64,000 nucleotides of DNA, from assembly GCA_008973525.1 (NCBI GenBank), contig WACJ01000119.1, positions 682,001 to 746,000 on the forward strand. The letters run 5' to 3'. The position numbers and the translations under genes were made by a program. Origin of the DNA: Stenopsyche tienmushanensis (Eukaryota; Arthropoda; Insecta; Trichoptera; Stenopsychidae). The notes under the pieces were generated by a model. That model searched no databases. It was given only the letters and a program-made list of their open reading frames with translations, and was not told where the DNA came from. Positions 58,326 to 64,000 of this stretch are shown one piece after another; the stretch's first letter is position 1; every line of letters begins with the position of its first letter.

Positions 58326-58620
58326 CTAATCTCTAGGTATCCCCCACTCAATACTCGATCGCTTGTTTTTGGAGTGTAACGCAGTCTTTACTATCGTAAT
58401 GCGGCGATTGCCCTCCACAAGCTTACTTACGATTCGAATGCTATTTTCATTGATGCTCGCTCCAGGAAGAAGTGTGTGGCTTTCATTTTGCACATTACCT
58501 CGGCCTTTACGAAACTTTTGGACACAATCAAACACTTGGGTCTCGCCTGGAGTAGTATCACCCGCGTCATCGTTTAAGAGAAAACCAATAATTACGCGTT
58601 GCGCAACAGTAAGTAATAAT
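58326..58620 (-). pseudogene. Mariner-like transposase N-terminal fragment
   Basis: The minus strand encodes LLTVAQRVIIGFLLND, FDCVQKFRKGRGNVQNES, SINENSIRIVSKLVEGNRRI and TIVKTAL. This matches the N-terminal helix-turn-helix pattern (FxxFKxGRxxVxD ... NIxxVxxLVxxNRRITI) of insect SETMAR-like mariner transposases. It ends before any catalytic residue. The RSPDLTPLD relics elsewhere may come from the same broad group. Confidence 0.65.
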
Positions 58621-60286
58621 TAGTTTTAAGAGTCTATTGGTTAAAATGAAAAGCGTTATGGTTTCGGCTTAAATATTAAGATATGGGCGAAGCAACCACG
58701 GCTCATGAACACGTAATGCCATTTCCGTCTTTCCGGGATAAAGTTCGATGTAAATTTACAAAATTTTTCATGCAAATTCGCAGAATAGATAACGTGACTC
58801 CTGCACAACGAGATGATACCAATTTATTTTAAGACTTCCGTTAGTCGACGATCGGGGCCAAATTTAATATCTGCGAATTTTAGAGATTTCTTCCCCGTCC
58901 AGCTTTATGGGGCCTCGTTGAGCGTTGTCAAATTAATACGCAATATCACCGTGTATAATTTGGGCGATAAGACGGGGGCCAGCATGTAAAACAGCGGCCC
59001 TGACTTTTATGGGGTGATTTTTTTCATTTTTCGCACCGATGAAAGTGGGATAGCGCGATTTATGACGCACTCGAGGAATGGAATCAAAATTGTCGTAATG
59101 CCGGAGTGACTTAAAAAGGTATTATTATTAGTGGGTACATTCCCTTTGACCTTTCTGGGGGGGTTGATCTTTTATAAATGGAGCTTAGGGGTGAAAGCGT
59201 ATTTTTTGTTTGTTTCAACACGTACCGTGCGTGAGCTTATGTGGAAGAATACGACCTGGAAGATGGTATATTTAACAATTTCTCGGAAGTTGATTATCTT
59301 ATGGCCCGTTTGAACTTCAGCGCGCATGAAAAAAAATATTATGTATTTTTTTTATAAAACATTCATAAACGCGAAATCGTTTGTTTATGGCACATACACG
59401 GGGTTTATCATAGGTAATCTAATCTTAATACGTTATTTGCGGGTAGGGTAGTTTTATACAATCAGGAACGTTACAGTCTATTAAGCAAGAATAATTGTAA
59501 ATATCGACATTAAATTAAAATATACAAAGCTGCTTTTTTTGTCTACAAGTAGTTTACGTTATTTATGGTTAAATAAACGTAATCTACTTTCGATACAAGG
59601 TGGCTTGGATTCCGGTTGACGTGGCTAAATTTGAAGCGCGGGATCTTGATTGATTCAAATTTCAATGCTTTGCGATGTTAAATGCATACAATATTTATTA
59701 GCAGCATGTTTTTAGTCTTGTAGATATAATACATTTATATTTATTAACAGGCATCAAAAATTGCCACATCGCTGAGATCCCCCGACGAAAATGTGTTAAG
59801 ACACCACACATACTATCAAAGTGACGAGTGGTAGACCCAATGTATAAATTCTAGCAGCATTTATGTCATCCATTTCTTTTTGGCACCTTAATGGAAAGAT
59901 TGCTACGTCTTTTTTCCTCATTTTAAATCAATGGAACGGGATATACTTTTATACAGAGCTACACGTTAATTACATTGAAAGCATATAGACGTATATTTAT
60001 GAAGACGAGTATTGAGGCTCGTTAAAGTAGAAAACTGCTTTTATTTGGTCAATAAAACATAGATTTATTATTTGGATAGCAGAAATGAGTATCTATTTAT
60101 TTTCAGAGCGTTCCCACTGAAATACAAACATGAGTATATATTAAGATATTAGACAACTTGGAATTTTTATAATGCACTCTAGTTTGTTTTCTTGTAGTCT
60201 TGTTTAAAGCGAGTTTTTTGTTATCGACTTAAACTAATCTTATTTTTGAGGTTTTGTTTCATTTGCTTTAATTGTTTAATCGGAAG
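58621..60286. other. Unassigned sequence
   Basis: GC-richer patch 58840-59110; otherwise AT-rich. Nothing recognised. Confidence 0.45.
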
Positions 60287-60477
60287 TCGACGGATAGCCT
60301 TGGCTACAGGAAGACGTCCTTCTCGCAGCTAGTTCTCATCTCTATTTTCTTGCTAGATCAATAAAGAAAACAGTTAAGATGATAGTATTTATATTTGCAT
60401 ACGTCCACTTCCATCCCACCGCTCGGCTCCACCGAGAGTGCTTCTGTTACACTTTACACTGGTGTCAGAAGTGGGAT
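60287..60477 (+). mobile_element. LTR A-like 3' part with possible primer-binding site
   Basis: GGATAGCCTTGGCTACAGGA, the AAGACGTCCTTCTCGCAGC palindrome, GATCAATAAAG and a CCATCC-type tract follow family order. The segment ends TTACA at 60458. One base later, TGGTGTCAGAAGTGGGAT (60460-60477) is complementary to the 3' end of animal leucine tRNAs, as expected for an LTR retrotransposon primer-binding site. The similar WCQKW-encoding string in mariner H diverges after the first 15 bases. Confidence 0.5.
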
Positions 60478-61220
60478 ATCACATTATCAATATATCATCG
60501 CAATTCACAAATCGACTCAATATTAATTTATTGCTACATTAAAAATATATACAAACTTATTTGACTAAGTTCTGATTCTACTTTATAAAGGCAGAATTTA
60601 GCTTTTTTTTGACAAAAAAAGGGTCTAAATTGTTTCGCGAATTCCGCATAGTGTTTCGGTCTGCTACCTAATCTGATACGATAGTGAAAATGGTGCAATA
60701 AAAGTGACCGCACACCGACGGTCCTGATTGATCGTCCTTATGTATATTTGACGATCAAATTTACCGGTCCAGGCTCAGTTATCCTCACGAACTGCGCGTA
60801 TATAAAATGAAATATGGATTTTGCGGGAAGTTGAATTTTTTCCACTGCCCACAGTTTTTCTGGGGAATGTCGGTCCGCTTTTATCTGCGGTCAATAGATT
60901 ATAGGGGGATAAAATGACGTCGGAGTGGAGTAATTTTTTCGTGTATGTTTTTATGGGATTTGTACACGGGCAAAAGGTCTATAGCGCGATTTCGAAGGAA
61001 CGTTTTCCCCGTCGCCACACATTGAACTCATAAAACAGGACGTATGGTGAAAATCTCATTTTTATTCTATTGTAGATCTAATGTCTAAATATGTGTATTG
61101 ATTTTGTGCATACATTATTTATTAAAGTATCAGTACACGCTATGAAAAAATGAGTAATCCTATATTAATTTTGGAGTTATAAAGCCGTGAGATCCAATCG
61201 AGAGGTCATGGACATGTACG
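60478..61220. other. Unassigned sequence
   Basis: No gag or pol coding follows the putative primer site, so the internal region is lost. Confidence 0.45.
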
Positions 61221-61254
61221 GCGTAAGCGTCACACGTTGGATTCATATTGGATT

Positions 61255-61625
61255 CAGGTCGTGCCATATTGGATTCAGGACCGAGTGGCAGTAGATTCGT
61301 CGAAAGACGTCGTCTATGCCACGGTAGACAAATATATATTTAATTTACAAAATCTAGCTGGTTTCTCCACCGCTGTTTTGCACCTTGCTGTGCATTTTTG
61401 TTGAGCGGGCTGGCATGGTTCTGAATAGCGGGATCAACATACAGCTCGAATTATTGAAGAGTCCCCATGTTTCTTTGTCTCATGGACTCGAACCATGATC
61501 TTTGAACATGTTTGGGTATGGCGTCCGATCGCGAGGCATTCATTTGTCGCATCAGCGGTCCGAAAGGCGGACCAATTGGACACACAGACCTTGTAGCTTT
61601 CTCACTCTTCTTTTAGGACCCCGAA
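61255..61625 (+). repeat. Repeat F, copy 4
   Basis: Continuous copy joining the part seen at 46110-46200 to the part at 47085-47415: GTGCCATATTGGATTCAGGA, TTGTTGAGCGGGCTGGCATG, GTCCCCATGTTTCTTTGTCT, GGTCCGAAAGGCGGACCAAT. It shows the native order of the family. Confidence 0.6.
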
Positions 61626-62720
61626 GATAATTATTCAAAGCTTTTAATGATAAAGAATCGCGGTCTCTTTAAAGGGAAGAAAAATTGTCGTCAGCTGGAG
61701 CTATGTGAAAGAGCGGAGCCTTGCGTCACTGAAGAGGTGATCGAGTGGATTATTTAGGGCTAGATAATCAGCATTTTCAGCTAGATAAAATATAATCATC
61801 GAGTCACATTTTATGATCTTCAAGTTTGAAGGATTGGAGCAAATAAATTTAATTCGACGGCGCTCGTACCGCTCGAGTCTTGCTTCGTTGCTCATATTTG
61901 AGAGATATGCATGAGAATAATCGTAAATAAAAGCACGGCTTTGCCGACGATCCGAAATAAAGTTGTCGAGTATACGGCTTCACAGTATCACAAAATGCGG
62001 ACTTAGTTCGGGCAATCTTACCCCCGCCATTATAGTACTTCCCCGTAATTGCGAACAACCCCTCCGTTCAGCAATCGTTTAAATCTGCCCTTCTTTTTTG
62101 CGGCGGCGCGCGGAATTCTTTGTTTCGCGTTGTTACATCATCCCCGCCATAACTCACGAATTGCATTTGATAATGTGTTTTTTTGGAATTCCGGTCGCAG
62201 ATACCCCGCCGCCTAATTGAAATCGCCGATTCGCTTAGGCGGTTGTCCCGCCGCAAGCCGCCCTCGGGCCGGAATAAAGACAAACTTTCGCCATTAATTA
62301 TTGCGCTTTTTGCAAAAGCCCTAAGGCTCCTTCTGAACGAATGTTTTTTCGCGCCGAACTTTTTTCTGCCGCATTTGATAGCTGGCGAATTTGTTAAAAA
62401 ACATCGCATTGCCACAAGTTTCGACGTACCATTCCATTCCTCCTTTTGTTCCTCCTCTTTCGTTCTACATATTCCGGACGTATTTGTTCCGCTTTTTTAT
62501 TTAGGTCGAGGAAGAACGAACGATTCGGAAAATATGTCTTAAATCAAAACATCAAAAATTTATTCCGCAAACATCGCATTCAAACCTTAATACTGAGGCA
62601 GTTTATTCCACATTGTATATAAGATCAATAGATATAACACTGTATTTTTATATTTATTTATGTGTGTAAATGTTCATTGTGCAAATCGTAAAGATATAAT
62701 TATTTGGTTTATTTTATTAC
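61626..62720. other. Unassigned; CpG-rich patch with ORFs on both strands
   Basis: 62183-62542 (+) and 62068-62415 (-) overlap and are long because the region is GC-rich. The plus one follows a possible acceptor (GGTCGCAG, ending 62202) in phase 0, which would fit the donor at 49030. However, no good donor or domain was found. Confidence 0.35.
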
Positions 62721-62724
62721 TCAG

Positions 62725-63560
62725 GACCGCGCAACGTGAGTCAAGGTTGTATATCAATAAATGAACCTTAACACTGTTGATAGCACACAATATTCGTTCA
62801 TTTCTTTGCGTAAACATAAACAATACACGTGTGTATTTAGGTAACAATATAATGCATCTGTTGAAGCTTGAAATTGATACAATAGAGTTCCAAATATTAG
62901 GTGTATCGAAAAGTCTTTTCCGATTGTTAATTTCTGATTAATTCTTGGCGTTTAACTCTCATTTTTTTATTCACCTTTTCCAATTGCTGACAATACATAT
63001 CTGCAGTTATTGTTTCGCCAGTTTTATATATTCATAATAAATAATTCCTTGAATATCCCATTATATTCTTGTGGGTCGTCAATCCAGACTTTGAAATCTG
63101 TTTAAAAAAACCGGCAAGGACTTATCAATACATCTAACAGAATAATTTTTGATACCGAGCTGAGTTTTAAGTATATATAATTGATTTATGTGGCTTTCCA
63201 TCATTTATTATGATTTTAAGAAGACCACCAATATCTAAGAAGTTGCCATACCTGATGATTTTCAATCGGATACGGACAATTTCCATTATAATTTTAATGT
63301 TTATTCTATTGTCATCTGTTGATGATTGGTGATGATTTATTTTGTATTAAATATTGTATTCGTTTATAGAAATACAAATGATTATTTGTGTTCGTAAGAT
63401 TTGGTCGTTTATTTAATTAAAACGTGACAAAATATTAAAAAATATCGTTAGTGTAAAACGTGTAGGGGTACCTTTATAGCACGACTTGACCATCGATGTA
63501 TGAGTGTATTATGAGACGCTAGGATTCACTAATCTCCGCACTCAATGTGCGTGAATAATG
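62725..63560 (+). repeat. C-D compound repeat, copy 2, with mariner insertion
   Basis: Part C 62725-62835 has ACCGCGCAACGTGAGTC, TTGTATATCAATAAATGAAC and GATAGCACACAATATTCGTT. Part D 63145-63560 has GCTGAGTTTTAAGTATATA, GATTTATGTGGCTT, then about 270 bases absent from copy 1, then GACCATCGATGTATGAGTG and TCCGCACTCAATGTGCG. A mariner J derivative (62897-63137) lies between the parts exactly where copy 1 has an uninterrupted CAAATATAAT. Confidence 0.65.
62897..63137 (-). mobile_element. Mariner J, internally deleted, 241 bp
   Basis: Left end TTAGGTGTATCGAAAAGTCT preceded by TA; right end GGCAAGGACTTATCAATACA then TCTAA. On the minus strand it retains ETITADMYCQQLEKVNKKMR directly fused to the terminus. 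It is therefore a deletion derivative of a full mariner rather than an unrelated miniature element. Confidence 0.75.
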
Positions 63561-64000
63561 CTTTTTCTGTATCACTCGAGTTTGATCGCACATATGCGCG
63601 TTTACTCTTTAACTGGATATAGGTATATATGTGCTTGTCATTCACTATCTCTTACATAGTTGATACTACCCAATAATATGAAGCGTGATGGACCTCACCG
63701 GTTCGGAGCCAAGAAGCTTTAGGGACGGAACAAAAACAAGAAGAACATCAAGTAGGTGATCTTGATGAAAGGTAAACACTTTGCTATAAAGACACATTGC
63801 CTTCTATATCTTCTATGTCTACCTAATATAAGAAAGCACTTAGTCTCGAATTTGCTCGGTTAAGTTGCACGTGAACGAGGAGACAACACAGAGAAAATGA
63901 GGTACTGGACTCTGCACTCCAGAAAGGCCTTTCTAGTAGAACCAAAAAGGTCGTCTAGCATAGTTTATATTAATTATTAGTAGCATAGTATACAGACGAA
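63561..64000. other. Unassigned sequence
   Basis: Nothing recognised beyond the end of repeat D. Confidence 0.4.

Noticed and set aside
62183..62542. 119-codon plus ORF as an exon or gene
   Set aside because: An equally long ORF runs on the opposite strand, as expected in GC-rich sequence. No domain and no convincing donor.
1..64000. tRNA, rRNA, CRISPR array, bacterial operon or phage features
   Set aside because: No cloverleaf with a T-arm box at the correct spacing, no regularly spaced short repeats, no ribosome-binding-site-led gene strings. The content is that of an animal genome.

Overview
This is a eukaryotic, almost certainly insect, genomic window. It is AT-rich with scattered CpG-rich islands, carries spliceosomal-type splice signals, and is packed with decayed transposons of types common in insects: piggyBac, several mariner/Tc1 groups, R1/Jockey-like LINEs and LTR fragments. 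A hymenopteran such as an ant is a guess from repeat content and base composition, not something I can show. There are no operons, tRNA or rRNA genes, or CRISPR arrays.

The only nearly intact protein-coding unit is a full-length piggyBac-type transposon at 27402-30724. It has TTAA at both flanks, short terminal repeats and a transposase of about 606 codons on the minus strand, broken by a single one-base frameshift. Host coding sequence is limited to a few candidate internal exons. The best are on the plus strand at 4683-4823, 8639-8811 and 48825-49030. The last two have matching splice phase, so most of the window may be one intron of about 40 kb. Another candidate lies at 40943-41049, strand uncertain. 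I could not name any host gene.

Layout: 0-9 kb holds a pogo-like miniature, LTR fragments (family A), a mariner (H), a compound repeat (C-D), the first two candidate exons and a 663-bp Tc1/mariner element. 9-15 kb holds a 141-bp foldback element, a mariner, a G repeat and a LINE 3' end. 15-25 kb holds LTR A, a palindromic motif cluster, C and G repeats, a GC-rich island and a mariner H with a 65-bp tandem array. 25-31 kb holds a LINE split by a G repeat, then piggyBac. 32-45 kb holds B repeats, two mariner H copies, F, J, a rearranged LTR A and an LTR A inside a mariner. 46-64 kb holds F and mariner mixtures, the 48.8-kb exon, an R1-like LINE, G repeats, more LTR A (one with a possible primer-binding site) and a second C-D copy with a mariner inserted in it.

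Family letters (A-D, F-J) are my own labels for sequences recurring inside this window. Boundaries are by eye and good to roughly 5-30 bases. Nothing here was compared with a database.
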